Below are positions 11,075 through 22,946 of a stretch of 64,000 bases of DNA, piece by piece. Source of the stretch: Cladosporium sp. IMV 00045. Its lineage: Eukaryota; Ascomycota; Dothideomycetes; Cladosporiales; Cladosporiaceae. The stretch's first letter is position 1; every line of letters starts with the position of its first letter. The stretch spans positions 1 through 64,000 of the forward strand of contig MSJI02000489.1 in the NCBI GenBank assembly GCA_001931905.2, read 5' to 3'. The notes beneath the pieces were generated by a model, which did not search any database, had not been told where the DNA came from, and saw nothing but the letters and a program-made list of their open reading frames with translations. The position numbers and the translations under genes were made by a program.

Positions 11075-12180
11075 ATGAGCGCGACATTGAAAATCGGTCA
11101 GATCTTGAAGGGCGGGCTTGATTCGTACACAATCACACAAAAGCTCTACAATACCGTCTGGAAAGCTACGTAAGTTCCTCTGGGCCTGAGATGAATGAGA
11201 ATTGTATTGATTCTTCCAATTAGGAACAAATGCGGAGGCAATGTCGTCGTCAAGTCTGTATATCATCCACGCCTTCGTATTGAGCGCGACATTCTTCAAC
11301 GCTACCAAATGCGTTCTCCTCACATTCGTCCGCTTCTTGACGAAGTAGATCCAGACACGCCATCTCATGCAATTGTCATGAAATGGCTCGACGATGATCT
11401 TCAAAGTGTGACGAGGCGCAGACCCATCAATGGTGCAGAACTAAAATCCGTCGCGAAAAGCGTGCTCGAGGTATTGCAACTGCTTCATGCAGACGGGTTT
11501 GTGCATTGTGGTAGGTCGAGCAACGCTGAAGCTAATTTTGGGCGTGTACTAAATCTCGCCTGCAGACATCAAGCCGGGGAACATCCTAGTCAACTATAAA
11601 GACGAGTCCCAGAGCATATCCGAAGTTCAACTGGCCGATTTCGGTTCAACCACCAGCACGGAGACTCACTGGGCCAAGAAAGGCCAGCAAGTCGGCACGC
11701 CAGTATATTCGCCTCCTGAGCAATTTTTATCTTTGCCATGGTCGACACCGCTTGATATTTGGTCGTCTGGCACCACGGTAAGACTTGAAACTTACATGCA
11801 AATGGACTGTAACTGACTCGATTCTGTCGAAGCTAATCAGCTTGATTTTCGGCACTTGCTTTGACATCTTCGAACCCCACGTTCCCCCAGATCATGACGA
11901 CTTTTGCTATAAAATCTTTCTCAAGCACAATAGGATCTTTGGTCCCTTTCCACCCTCGTATCAAAGCCTCGTTGATGGCATCAAGCTCGAGGTTCTCGCC
12001 GTCATCTACCAAGACAGCCCTCCTGAAACACTGCGGCCTTTCCGTCTGGCGGTTGATAAAGAGCTTTCTGAAAATGACAAGGCTTTCCTACTCACTATCA
12101 TGAAACTGGATCCCCGCGATCGACCTATCGCTAAACAAATTCTTGAGGATCCTTGGTTTGATGAAGTTGATGCTGTCTGA
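11075..12180 (+). CDS. Divergent fungal protein kinase-like protein
   Basis: Four exons, 11075-11169, 11224-11510, 11566-11777 and 11833-12180, give 313 residues covering little more than a kinase domain. All introns are GT-AG, 54-55 nt. A Val-Val-Val-Lys (about residue 40) supplies the ATP-site lysine. The catalytic loop is HCDIKPGNILVN instead of HRDxKPxN, and the metal loop is ADFGST in place of DFG followed by the usual activation segment. The lobe closes with GTPVYSPPEQF and DIWSSGTTLISLIFG. No glycine-rich loop is evident at the N-terminus (GQILKGGLDSYTI). Catalytic Lys and both Asp are kept, so activity is likely. It resembles a set of small Pezizomycotina kinases with an altered HRD motif; no substrate can be named. 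The last intron uses an AAG acceptor, chosen because a nearby CAG would shift the frame. Confidence 0.82.
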
Positions 12181-12387
12181 AGATCAGAGCTGGATCAAGT
12201 CTTGCGGAGCTGCACTCCCCTAGCTTCCTTGCTCGTGTTGTCCTCATCAGGGCCTTCTTTTGCGACAGGGATAAGGACCGACGTCCCCTTTCCGGACTCA
12301 TCGAAGCACACGCAAGTGTGGTGCGTACGGCGATCGGATTCACTTACATGGGCTGCATCCCTTTTGCTTTTCAGTATGTGAACGATT

Positions 12388-12624
12388 TCAGTATATGTTA
12401 TTGCGTTGATACCTTGCGACAATCTCAACTGTTCCTTCTTTGATCAAGTGCTTGCTCTGCTCTACTGCTTTTTGGGTGGCTGGACCTTGCTGACGGGCGA
12501 CTTCTTCTGGACGTTGCCAAAGGTCGGTCAACGTTGCCACCGCAATGGCGATGTCCTTGGAACCATCGGACACGCTGCCGGTGACGATCCTTTTTCTGAT
12601 GTGGTTCACCACATTGGAGGCCAT
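12388..12624 (-). CDS. Possible small gene, uncertain
   Basis: A minus-strand frame starts MASNVVNHIRKRI and continues as a charged, helix-like sequence (KDIAIAVATLTDLWQ, EEVARQQG) for about 70 residues before losing coherence near 12420. A donor (AAG|GTATCA) lies at that point, and a second open stretch in another frame (12195-12330 minus) could be a further exon, but no joint keeps both. Composition looks protein-like; no family is recognised. It converges on the kinase gene. Confidence 0.3.
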   Translation of the reverse strand: MASNVVNHIRKRIVTGSVSDGSKDIAIAVATLTDLWQRPEEVARQQGPATQKAVEQSKHLIKEGTVEIVARYQRNNIY

Positions 12625-14875
12625 ATCGAGCTGTCTTGACGGTGCCGACTAAGTGATTTGATTGAAAGGCTCTTGATGGAGAAGCACTTTTGTTCATATC
12701 ATCGCGATCAATACAACATTTGAAGTTATTCAACAGATTGACAGGAGCGAGTGCGCATGGTTGCGTTCCCATGACCATGAGGACACAATAGCTTGCTAAG
12801 CATTGCCCGAAGAGAATCTTCTGAATGCATAAGACTGTGATTCTCATGTCACTGCTTTGACTGACGTTTTGACGGTAATCCGTGAACGTAAGAATTTATT
12901 GACATGATACAGGAATTCGCAGACAATAGCAGAGCACTGGACACGCCCATGTGAATTCATACCGACTCGAACGTCGACGTACATTAAAGCAGGAATGAAT
13001 GCAAATGAATCAAGCATATGATGTTGAAAGATCAAGTGATTTCCATAGAGTTACTCAGATCATCACAGTAAATGCATCCAACGCTGGAACCAAGACTGGA
13101 ACATTTAGAGGGAAAATACTCGATATCACGTACAGTCTAAGACCCTCAAGAATCGAATCGATCATAGGACCAATTCTTTTTCGGCGCGGAAGGTTAGGTA
13201 AAATCTCGAGTCTGACCATGCAAGGGCCGGATCTACTCTCAATTTCGTTTGATCCATTTGCATTCAGAATTTGAGCATATTACAGTTCTGTTCAGATTGA
13301 GGTCATCTTCGCTTGGGTTTCCTCACGCCAGATTGGCATGCTACTGGAGACGAGGGAGGTGCATAACATCACTTGATGTCTTGATTCAGACACCATTTTC
13401 CTTAGTAGCCGAGCAGCCACTTCCAATATGAGAGCTCCCAACACTTTTGATCCCCACTGGTTACATGGCGGGCTGACCTGCCATGTATTACCTGACCTAA
13501 ATTTGGCAAGCGATCTACTTTGAGAAACGGAACCGAGTCCCGGAAACGTTAAGGTTCGCAGTGACTAGATCCCGCATGTCGTTTTTGGCGTTGGATGGAT
13601 CTGGTGATACCGGCTTTTTGACATATCGCGATAATATATCGTGGTTTCGACAGAACGCTTACTACCCGATACCCTACTATATCAACTAGCCTCGCTAGCT
13701 TCTGCTAGCATTCTACCCCGGATTGGGGCTTCCACCTTCGATCCACCAGTCGTTCGGTTCTTGGAAACCACCAAAGGCGGGAACTATTGCTCTGCACCTG
13801 GACAGTGCGCAATATTGAGTCAGGCTCGTGTGTGCAAGTCGTTCTGGAGACCCAGAACAACAGGCCATGATGAGGTCGTGGGAAATGCACCGCTGCCACT
13901 TCTCATTTCCAGCTGACAATAAGATCACACCACGGTTGGTCTGCAGTGACCGCCTCGACCGCGTATACCAACCGCGCGCGAAGAAGGGGAACAGGTCGAA
14001 ACAATAGGTCTGGACATGCTGGGCATACAATACCAAGGCGGACCAATGAAGTTCTCCACTGGCTCTTCTGCCGCCCAGGCCGCTGCATGGCGATGTCCGA
14101 CCTCAGCCTTCGGTGGCTGCCTGTGTGAAACAGGGGCCTGCGGGTCTCTAACAGACTATACGGTTCCTGCGTTAGCCGCCGCCACCGACCGCAAGTGACA
14201 CAGGAGCCATGCGATAAGACTTCCTAATGTGCCACGTGTGGGAATCTCCATGTGTAAGGCCTAATTATCTGCATCACAATCTCAACGGCGACTGTTAAAC
14301 CTGCAGATATTAGGAAAAACACCGTGTGTGGTGCTATATTGTCACCTCGACTTTGACAAGGTATGTCCCGGAAGACGGCATATCCCTAAAGGAACTGACT
14401 CGACTTTCTCTCCCAAGAGGTCACACGAATAGCAAATCTTGTCAACTAGACCACTTTCCTCCCCGTTCAACCAGGGTTATGTCTGACTCTGACGCTTTCG
14501 GATGCGAGACGACATGCAACCCTCAAGCCACAGCCTCCTTACCACTGCTACCCGGCTTTTTTAGGCATAGTCTGGTTACCAATGAGCTCGCGAAGGTGCG
14601 GTCTCGCATGGAAAAAGGTACATCGGCTGATGATTGGCAGACCTTCTGTGACAGTAGGCGGCCTGCGTGTTCAACACACTGCAAGCACGTCTATATGATC
14701 TCCTCTTGTCCGCTCTGCTTGCACTGAGTTCTTTTCTCGAGCAGCTTCATTTGGGTCTTTACCAGTAATACCACTTCTCAATATCGAATAGGCGGAGCCA
14801 CTCGCTTCTCTGCCTTTTTCTACCTTCTTTAATTGACCAACACACTCGTTTTTTCATTATATTTTGCTTACCAAG
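12625..14875. other. Intergenic spacer, no gene supported
   Basis: About 2.2 kb with only short, motif-free open frames. The last few hundred bases, which become pyrimidine-rich before 14876, should be the promoter of the CFEM wall protein gene. No RNA gene or transposon was recognised. Confidence 0.5.
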
Positions 14876-17445
14876 ATGCACTTCACTGCTTCGACGATCA
14901 TCGTCGCCGGCCTTGTCGCTGGGCAGGCGGCCGCCACTGGATGGCGTCTTGATGCTCACAAATACTCTTCCCCTTCCAACACCAACAATGAATGTTCAAC
15001 CGAACAGAAGACTGGCTACTCGTGGGACGGCCTTGAGCCGGGTTCATTCAGCTCTTACGGCAAAAACAAGTTCTCTGGCTTCAAGTGTGGCAACAGCTTT
15101 GGAAAACGTGACGGGCTCAGCAAGCGTACCTTCCAGAGCAAGTGCATCACTGCAGAGATTGACAAGGAGCCCAAGATCGAGTGCGACGGCAAGGAACAGA
15201 TGTCTATTGACACCTATGAGGTCAGCAGCGATTGGGACACTGACATTGATGCTCATTACGACATGCCCGATGGATCCACCTGCAAGCAGACTCACCGCTG
15301 CACCAAGGGTGGCAACATCGTGAAGAACACACAATGCGGTGGAGGTAAGCAATTTTTGCATGATTCACTAGTTGCTAAGAATAGTCACTGATCAAACGCA
15401 CAGCCAAGAAGGTCACCTTCAAGCCCAAGAGGGGCGAGTCCGGCAAGAACGAGAAGGGCGAATCCTGCAACATCGGCATTCACTCCATTGGTTTCAACTG
15501 TGACAAGCCTTCATACACTCCGCCCGCGTACACCGCTCCCACCACCAGCTCTGCTCCGGCATACACCACCAGTGCCAGCGAGTACACCTCTGACATCGTG
15601 AGCACATCCGAGATCTCAAGCTACGAATCTTCTAGCCAAGTCGAGACCACTTCCAGCAAGGAAGTCTCCCCAGAGACCACTACCTCGCTTCCTCTTTTCT
15701 CAAGCTACGCAAATGCCAGCAGCACCTACCCCGTGGACTTAACTACTGCCATCCCATCCTCTTACGTAGGCACCACCTCTAGCGAGGTTAGCCCTGAGAG
15801 CTCTGTCCCGGCATACGAGTCTTCACCTTCGTCCTCTGAAAATATCTCCGAAACCACCGCTCCCGTTTACGAGCCATCCTCGTCTTCGACTGAGGGCAGC
15901 CCTGAGACCACTGCCCCTGCGTACAAGACCTCAAAGTCTTCTTCTGAGGTCATTCCCGAGACCACTGCCCCAGCGTACGAAGGCTCGACTTCATCCGTTG
16001 TCTCTCCTGGCTCGAACAGCACCGCACCTGTCTATTCTTCCACCACATCCAGCGATGCTGAGGTCCCATCCGAGACTTACGATGCTCCCACTCCTGATAC
16101 ACCTGATCTTCTCCCCAAGTGCTTGAACACCTGGGTCTGGAACACCGAGTGCAAGGACAACTCCGACTACGCCTGCTACTGCAAGAACAATGACCTGGTC
16201 AAGAAGGTCATGGAGTGTATTGAGGCTTGGTCCGACGATGACGAGCAGACCCAGGCTGCTGCCGGCTACCTCCAGGGCATCTGCGCGCCGTACGTGCCTG
16301 AGAACCCAGCCATCATTACTGCCTGCCCTTCCAGCGGCAAGCCTGCCGAGACTCCAGTATCGGTGAGCTCTCCCAGCACCGAGAGGCCCGAGAAGCCTGA
16401 GGAGACCGCGCCAGTCTACGAGCCCAGCTCCTCCACTGAAGTCTCCCCGATCACTTCTGGTCCTGTCGAGATGACCACGTCGACGGTCTACTCCACCGCC
16501 GTTTCAACCATCACTTCCTGCGCCGAAGATGTCGAGGACTGCCCTGCCGCCTCCCAGACTACCGCATACGTCACTGAGACTGTTGCTGTCTCCACGACTG
16601 TCTGTCCTGTGTCCGAGGCCGAGACATCCAAGCCAGAGACATCCAAGCCCAGCACCGAGGGTTCTCCTGAGCAGAGCAGCAGCAAGCCTGTTGAGTCTGA
16701 GCCTGTCCCTACTCAATCCACCGAGCCCTCCACCATCACCTACTACTCGACCTCGGCCGTCACTGTCACTTCTTGCGCCGCAGACGTTGCCGACTGCCCA
16801 GCTAGCAGCACTGTCGTCTCCGAGACTCAAATTCCCGTCTCTTACTCTGTGGTCGAGACCCCCAAGGCCAGCTCCCCGGCTTCTCCTGAACAGAGCTCCC
16901 CAGCCTCCCCTGAGCAGAGCGCACCGATCTCTGAGGCTCCTCCTGCTCCCACCGGCGAGGCTCCTGTTCCTTACCCCTCTGAGGTCCCCGCCGCTACCAG
17001 CCCTGCCCCAACTGCTCCTGCTGCCACCGGCCCATCCACCACCATCACCTACTCTTCCTCCGTTGAGGTTCCCGCCACCTACTCGACGGGCGAGTCCCTC
17101 GGCATGGAGATCCCTGACAGCAAGACCTACATCACGATCGACACCACCATCACTGTCCCGCAGGTCATTTTCACCACCTCCACCATCTCCGTCCCTGGCG
17201 CGGAGCCCACCACTTCCGTCGGTCTCGCTGCTGGCTCGCCATCCGACGCCCCAGCCTACCCGACCCCGACCGCCGACTCTGTCGGTGGCTCCAAGGGTGC
17301 AGCTGGCTCCAGTGGCTTCGGCACGACCTACGTCCCTGGTCCCACTGACAGCCCTATCACCCCCTACGAGGGTAGTGCATCTGTTGCCCGCAGTGGCTTC
17401 GCCGGTGTCGCCATTGGTGCTTTGGCCGCTTTCTTCGTGCTTTGA
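14876..17445 (+). CDS. CFEM-like GPI-anchored Ser/Thr/Pro-rich wall protein
   Basis: Two exons, 14876-15344 and 15404-17445, encode 836 residues. The N-terminus MHFTASTIIVAGLVAGQAAA is a signal peptide. Residues 21-180 form a Cys-containing globular domain (CSTEQKTGYSWDGLEPG, FKCGNSFGKRD) I cannot name. A long Ser/Thr/Pro stalk with repeated ETTAPAYE-type units follows, interrupted near residues 394-465 by a CFEM-like module (LPKCLNTWVWNTECKD, DYACYCKNNDLVKKVMEC). I count seven Cys there, where CFEM usually has eight. Two later TSCAxDVxDCPA units repeat in the second stalk. The end, ARSGFAGVAIGALAAFFVL, is a hydrophobic GPI-anchor signal. Role at the cell surface (adhesion, heme or iron handling as in other CFEM proteins) is inferred from the family. 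Codon use is strongly C-ending, which suggests high expression. Confidence 0.88.
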
Positions 17446-18172
17446 GAAGGGTAACATGTGCGAAGGATTTCTTTTCTAGTTGCGCTTTCTTTGGTTCGAG
17501 TATATGTTACGGGAAAAGGTAATTGGTACACGGAACAACAGATCGCATTTGAATTTGCTTGCATTACTCTTTCTCGTTCGAGCTTTGGCTCCTCTCATTT
17601 TATGGACTTTCCTTGTGATTTTTTGGGATAGATGAGCCATTGTGGATATCCTAAAATTACATTAGCAACGTGAATGTCATTAGTCGTTGCCAATGTTGTC
17701 GTCCCTCAATTATAATCGTCGCATATCTCACAATGGGGTAGAGGTAGACAGTAAGCAGAACGATCAGTGTTCATTTTGTGAGTGCTAAAGCTACCCGTCA
17801 TGAACAAACTCCGTACGCTTGTACCATCGGCATTGTTGGTGAGCAGCAGCCTCAAGCTTTCGGGAAGAGAATTGCATTTCCACAAGCATCCCAATTCTGA
17901 GCCCAGTGTGGTGGTACTGCTCCCTGCGAGCACTGTGATCCAAAATCGCATCAAACCCAATGAGATAGGCAAAGAGCTCAAAGCATGGCCTCCGCTGTTA
18001 GGGGCCAGCGAATCAAACAGTAGCTGACGTGCAAGAAAAAGGAGGGGGAAAAAAAAGATCAGAGCAAAGGAAAAACAGAGACAATCCGACCCTACTGAAC
18101 TCGATGGCTTCAGGTCTGCCTCCCTACCTTCCGAGCTGAGCTGGCAGTCAGCCTGATGAAACAACCCACCAA
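17446..18172. other. Spacer between convergent genes
   Basis: Contains the 3' ends of the CFEM gene and of the minus-strand gene. A minus-strand frame at 17706-18176 has no recognisable content. Nothing else is seen. Confidence 0.5.
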
Positions 18173-19973
18173 TCAAGTCTGCTCACCCGCGACGGAGCGC
18201 GAGACATCGTACGCCTGGAGGCGATTGATCTTCGTCTGCTTGTCGCCCCTGGTCTCCAAACCCGAGGCCTTGAGCACAGCAGTGAGAGTGGAGACCGTGG
18301 CCGTCTTGTCTTCCATGTGGAGACGAGCGACGACCTGCTCTTGAGACTCTTCGCTGGATGAGCGAGGCAGATCACGGCGAGCGAGGACGGTGTTGAGCTC
18401 AGCGAGAGTCATGACGGAACGTGGGTTGGCGCGAGTCTCGTCGTTGACTTCGGCTACGCCGATGCCGAGGTGCTTGGGAGACATCAACTTCGAGCCTGAA
18501 GAGTGGCGGAGCCTCTTCTTGAGAGGTGCAGACTTGTCGCTACCAGAATCGGATGCACGACGGTGCTTGCCATTCACTCGGGCGGCGTTGTCGACGACGT
18601 CGGCATCGAGCTCTGCCCCAGCGAATGCATTGTCGTCTTCCATCTCAAGCTCCTCATCGGTGATACGGTCAGTCATCTCGCCCTCATCCTCGTCCTCGCC
18701 GTCTGCATTGTTGGCCCTAGAACGGCGGTAGCTGGCCGGCAGACCGAGCATCTTGTTCAAAAGCTTCGTCTCGATCTTCTTCTTGCGGGACAGCCAGAGT
18801 GACTCGACCTTGTTGTAAGAAGCCCACTGCGCGACGACGGTCTTCTGAGCCTTGATCTGCGCGAGAGCGGCCTTCTTCATGTTGGCGATCTTCTCTGTTT
18901 CGATCTTCTTCTTCTGAGCACGAGTGAGCTTGATGACCTTGTTGAAGGCCTGAGCCTCCTTCTTGGCGATAAGGGCGGCCTTCTTATGCTCCTCCTGGAT
19001 CTGCGCCGCAGCAGCTGCCTCCTTACGAAGACGATTGTTGTTGGCGATGCGGCTCATGCGCATCTCAGCGCGACCTTCCTGGTCGGAGTCAAGCTCGATC
19101 GGCTTCAAGGCCGTGCCGTCCATCAGGCTGTCGTAACGCTCGCGGCAGAGTCTGGCGGTGTACTTCTTCTTTTGGATGAGATCGGCAACGTGAGAAGCTA
19201 CCTGCAGCCATTTCTTCTCACGGAGCTTGGCAATCTCACTGTCGATCTTCGCGTCAATCTCTTTGACGGCCTGCTCGAGACGATCGTCCTGGGTCTTATT
19301 AGCAATGCTTTCAGATCGCAGAACATGTGGAAGCTTACCTCGCCCTCGTGCCAATCGCTCAAGTTGTCTTCGAGGATCTCCTCCTCTTTGGCCTCGAGAG
19401 CCTTGCGGATGCGCAACCAGCGGCTACCGACAGTGCGGCCGACGTAGCGGATGCGGCCCTCCTCGGCGAGCTTGCGGGCGACATACTCGTCAGACCAGCC
19501 CTGCTGCTTGAGTTCGACGATGCGAGCGTCGTCATCGTCGTAGTTGGCCTTGATGGGCTTCGGGCCGGCAGCCTTGCCACCAAGAACGCGGATGTTGCTC
19601 TGGTCGGTGAAACGGGTGCGGCGGTGGGAGTCGCTAGCTACATTGTTCTCCTGGGGGGGGATGAGGGGTCAGTAATTCTGGTGGGGCGTATAGCAACGGC
19701 GCTGAAGTGAAGACGATGCGAGATGCGAAGCATACCTTGTCATTGAACGTGGACGGGCCGCCGTTGTTGCCGATGACCACACCATCGAAGAAGTCAGGGT
19801 TGTCTATGGGAAATCATTAGCTTTGATACGTTGGAAGTTTTGGTGGCGCCTTTGAAGTCTGAAACCCACGCAGTGAATTGTGGATCCAGCAGCAGGCGAA
19901 AGAATGAGGAGGAGCGCGTACCCGTGATCTTTTTGGTGCCCACGAAGGACAACGGCTGCGAGAAACTCGGCAT
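18173..19973 (-). CDS. Chromatin-type protein with Myb-like and SAP-like segments
   Basis: Four exons on the minus strand, 19973-19922, 19803-19736, 19650-19339 and 19288-18173, give 515 residues. The start MPSFSQPLSFVGTKKIT is short and conserved-looking. A first helical unit (DDDDARIVELKQQGWSDEYV ... VGRTVGSRWLRIRKAL, residues about 70-125) and a second (KKWLQVASHVADLIQKKKYT ... CRERYDSLM) look like Myb/SANT-type tri-helices. A Lys/Ala-rich coiled coil follows (about 220-300). Near the C-terminus, MTLAELNTVLARRDLP and STLTAVLKASGLET resemble two SAP-type DNA-binding motifs in tandem. The acidic stretch DGEDEDEGEM and basic PLKKRLRHSSGSK fit a nuclear protein. I do not recognise a named family; a role in DNA binding or chromatin is inferred. 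Its promoter faces that of the gene at 20885. Confidence 0.8.
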
Positions 19974-20884
19974 GGTGATGATGTTGCGCGGTATCGCTGT
20001 CGAGCGAAGCTATCGTGTTTGATTGTGATGATGCCTTCCGCAGTGTCCTACTGAAGTTGGATGGTGTGGTGGAGAGATGGATTGTTGGTGTCAAGGGAAA
20101 AGGGAAAGAACGACCGTGGCATGTCAATTTATGTTCGCTGACTGGAGGGGCATGTGATGAACAACGTAATGATTGGCGCCTGAAGGCAGCTACAACACCA
20201 TTTGATGAGCCGACAAGACCCGATCCCGAGATGGACGTGAAGAGTGAGAAGCTGATACTTACGGCTAAGGGTGTACGAAAAACCCTTCTTGAGGAGGGAA
20301 TGCGGCTCTACCGAGGAGCAATTTATACATGCGGTTCACTCCGTGACAGTCAATCGTGACAGCTAATGAACTGGCTTGCAACAACAACATCATCACACGT
20401 GTGACCACGGAGAGCGCATATCCCAAATCTTCGTTATCGTGTGATGACATGTGCTAACGACATCTGAACATGAGCATCATTTTTATGTGCCGCTCGCAAA
20501 CGGAAACGGAATCAATTGGTTGGACGAATAACAAATGATTGGTTATATGCCTGGAGTAATTAAGGAGTGCATCAAAAACACATTCCAACATGAGTGTGAT
20601 CACCGGCAAAGTTGAAGTGAGGTCCGATGGAGTGAAGTCTGGCCCAGTTTCTAGCGAGTCCAAACGCCGATCTTTCTCACAGCCACAACCAAACAACATG
20701 CGAGGTGACGTAGCTCATGAACCGCATTCATTGCATGGCTGCCCTCCATTACGGTGGGGGCGCCGCCTCAGCGTAATATAATCTTGTTTCCACGGTAGTA
20801 CATATATGGTAGCTTGGAGAAGATACTCTCTTTCTCGACGCTGATTCTAGCGCCCACGACTTTTCTAAGCGACCAACATACATC
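19974..20884. other. Divergent promoter region
   Basis: Shared upstream region of the minus gene ending at 19973 and the plus gene starting at 20885. No coding signal or RNA gene recognised. Confidence 0.5.
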
Positions 20885-22695
20885 ATGTCGTCCTACTTCA
20901 CACTACCATCATTCGCACGTGCGAAGAAGAATCGCGAGGACCTGGAGAAAACCAATCCGACGAACCCAGTGCTGAACGATGCGGATGAGAAATTCTTGAC
21001 CAAGATCACGTCGCAAGAAGCTGCCGAGCAGGAATCTGTACAGAATGCTCAGCCCGTGCAGATCACAGATGATGGTGAAGAAAAAGAGCTGCCGCCCGGC
21101 GAAGCGAGCGCAGAAGGCGCAAAGAGTCCAGATCAGATCGCCCTGCCTGATACTCAGCCAGATGAGGTAGACACTGGAGCGTATCATGTCAAATCCGAGG
21201 CCGCCGCAACGCCAGCACCAAAGGAAGAAGCAAGCAATGCGAACGAGACAGTACCAGATCCACCAGAAGAGACTCCTACGGATGGATCCACCGAGTCGAA
21301 GGCTAAGAAGGGCAAGAAGAAATCCTTCGATCTACCAAGCCAAGAAGAGGCAGAGGCAGCCACAAGGGGTTTCGACTACGATCAAGCCATGCGAGCCTCC
21401 GATACCAGCGACTCTCAACAGGACGGCGGCAAGCAGACATGGTCTTCGTACCTGTCCAACTTAAGCAAGAGTGCGACCTGGTCAAAAGAAGGCGCTGCCG
21501 ATGACAAGTCTTCCATAAATGAGAAGGATACGCAGACACAAGAGTCTCAGGCGTCGCAACCGACAACAACAAGGACTACTCAAGCCATGGACCAAGCGCG
21601 TACCTGGGCGCAATACGCTTCGACCTACATCCCCTCAAAGTCCTCTTTACCTTCCGTCCCGAGCAACTGGACCTTCGCCAATAGGAAAGACTTCCGCGCC
21701 GAGCCCGTGTACAAAGAAGACGGCAGCATCGACGAAGCGGCCACGAAAGAAAAGCAAGAGAAAGAGGTTTCGGTCCTGCTCGACAACCTCAGCCTGAGCA
21801 ACATCAACAATCGCGTCTTCAGCTTCTCCGCCGAGTCGCAGAAGTACTACGATCGCTTCACTCAGGTGCTGAAGGACACGCTCAACGGCGGGCCCACTGC
21901 CTATGAAGACATGGACAAGCTGATGAGGGAAGCTGGTCCGACGCTCGAGAAGCACTTCAACAGCATGCCGCCGTTTGTGCAAACCCTGGTGAAGAGCTTG
22001 CCGGCGAAGCTGGGGACTACACTTGGCCCTGAACTGATGGCTGCGGCGAGTGAGAAACCAGGCAACGATTTGAAGGCTCGAATGGCGGCCGCCGACAAAG
22101 GAGCTGGTGCGAGTGCCACCCAAGCAGCCGAATCAAGCGAGACATCGGAGGGACAGAAAAAGAAGAGGCGCATCCCTGGACTCAAGAGCCTCACCAGCTC
22201 GAACGGAGTGGTTGCTAGCATTCTGCGCAACATTGTCAATTTCCTGCAAGTCCGCTTTCCTTTCTTGGTGAGCACGACGAATGTAGTGATGAGCCTTGCG
22301 GTTTTCAGTAAGTTGAATCCGTCGTCCTTCACATGTACAAAGCTAACGATACCACAGTCCTCATGTTCGTCTTCTGGTACTGCCACAAACGCGGCAAGCA
22401 AGTCCGCCTCGACCGCGAAGCGAACGAGGTAAACGAGAAAGGCGGCGAACAAGGGACGGGAGAGGACTTCGAGGGGTCTGATTTCGAAGCTACGGATTCC
22501 GATGATGGTGAAGTCAGCGGAGCTGCTGCGCAGATTGCCGAGGCCGTCAAGCAGGATCGTGGCAACGATGCGCAAGGTGAGAAGAGTAAGGATGATGTTC
22601 TCAACCAGCCCGAGCCCGCACAGGTCCCGTTGCCCGATACGAATAAGAGCGGAAAGGGCGCTGCGTTGGAGGCGGAGAAGACTGTTGGTGTTTAA
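20885..22695 (+). CDS. Single-pass membrane protein of unknown function
   Basis: Two exons, 20885-22307 and 22358-22695, encode 586 residues. The first 230 are disordered, acidic and Ser/Glu/Lys-rich. A helical middle region (WAQYASTYIPSKSSLPSVPS, LLDNLSLSNINNRVFSFS, ETLEKHFN-like segments, residues about 235-400) looks folded. One membrane segment, FLVSTTNVVMSLAVFILMFVFW, spans about 460-482, and the intron falls exactly inside its codons (Phe|Ile). A short, acidic, lysine-rich tail follows. There is no signal peptide, so it could be an internal membrane protein. I do not recognise the family. The reading frame and splice phase are unambiguous. Confidence 0.82.
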
Positions 22696-22946
22696 GGGAG
22701 ATGCTTCATCCTACAAGTTACCTTTTGGCAAAGACTGTTTACATGATGATATGATGACTATGAAGGAATTGGAAGCCTGCGTAATGAGGTGGCATCGCTT
22801 TTATTGTTCCAGCGAGACAGAGATACCCAGTAACCAAAATCCTCTGCAAACAAGCCCTCACATCTCGGATCTTGAATCAATGCTTCATCGCCTACTTTAC
22901 CGGCTCACTTCTTCCTCGAGACGGCACAGCCAGTCTCTCGACGACC

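Noticed and set aside
16504..17457. Long minus-strand and +2 frames over the CFEM gene
   Set aside because: Shadows of a strongly biased, repetitive coding region; both read as low-complexity Gly/Arg or Pro/Leu.
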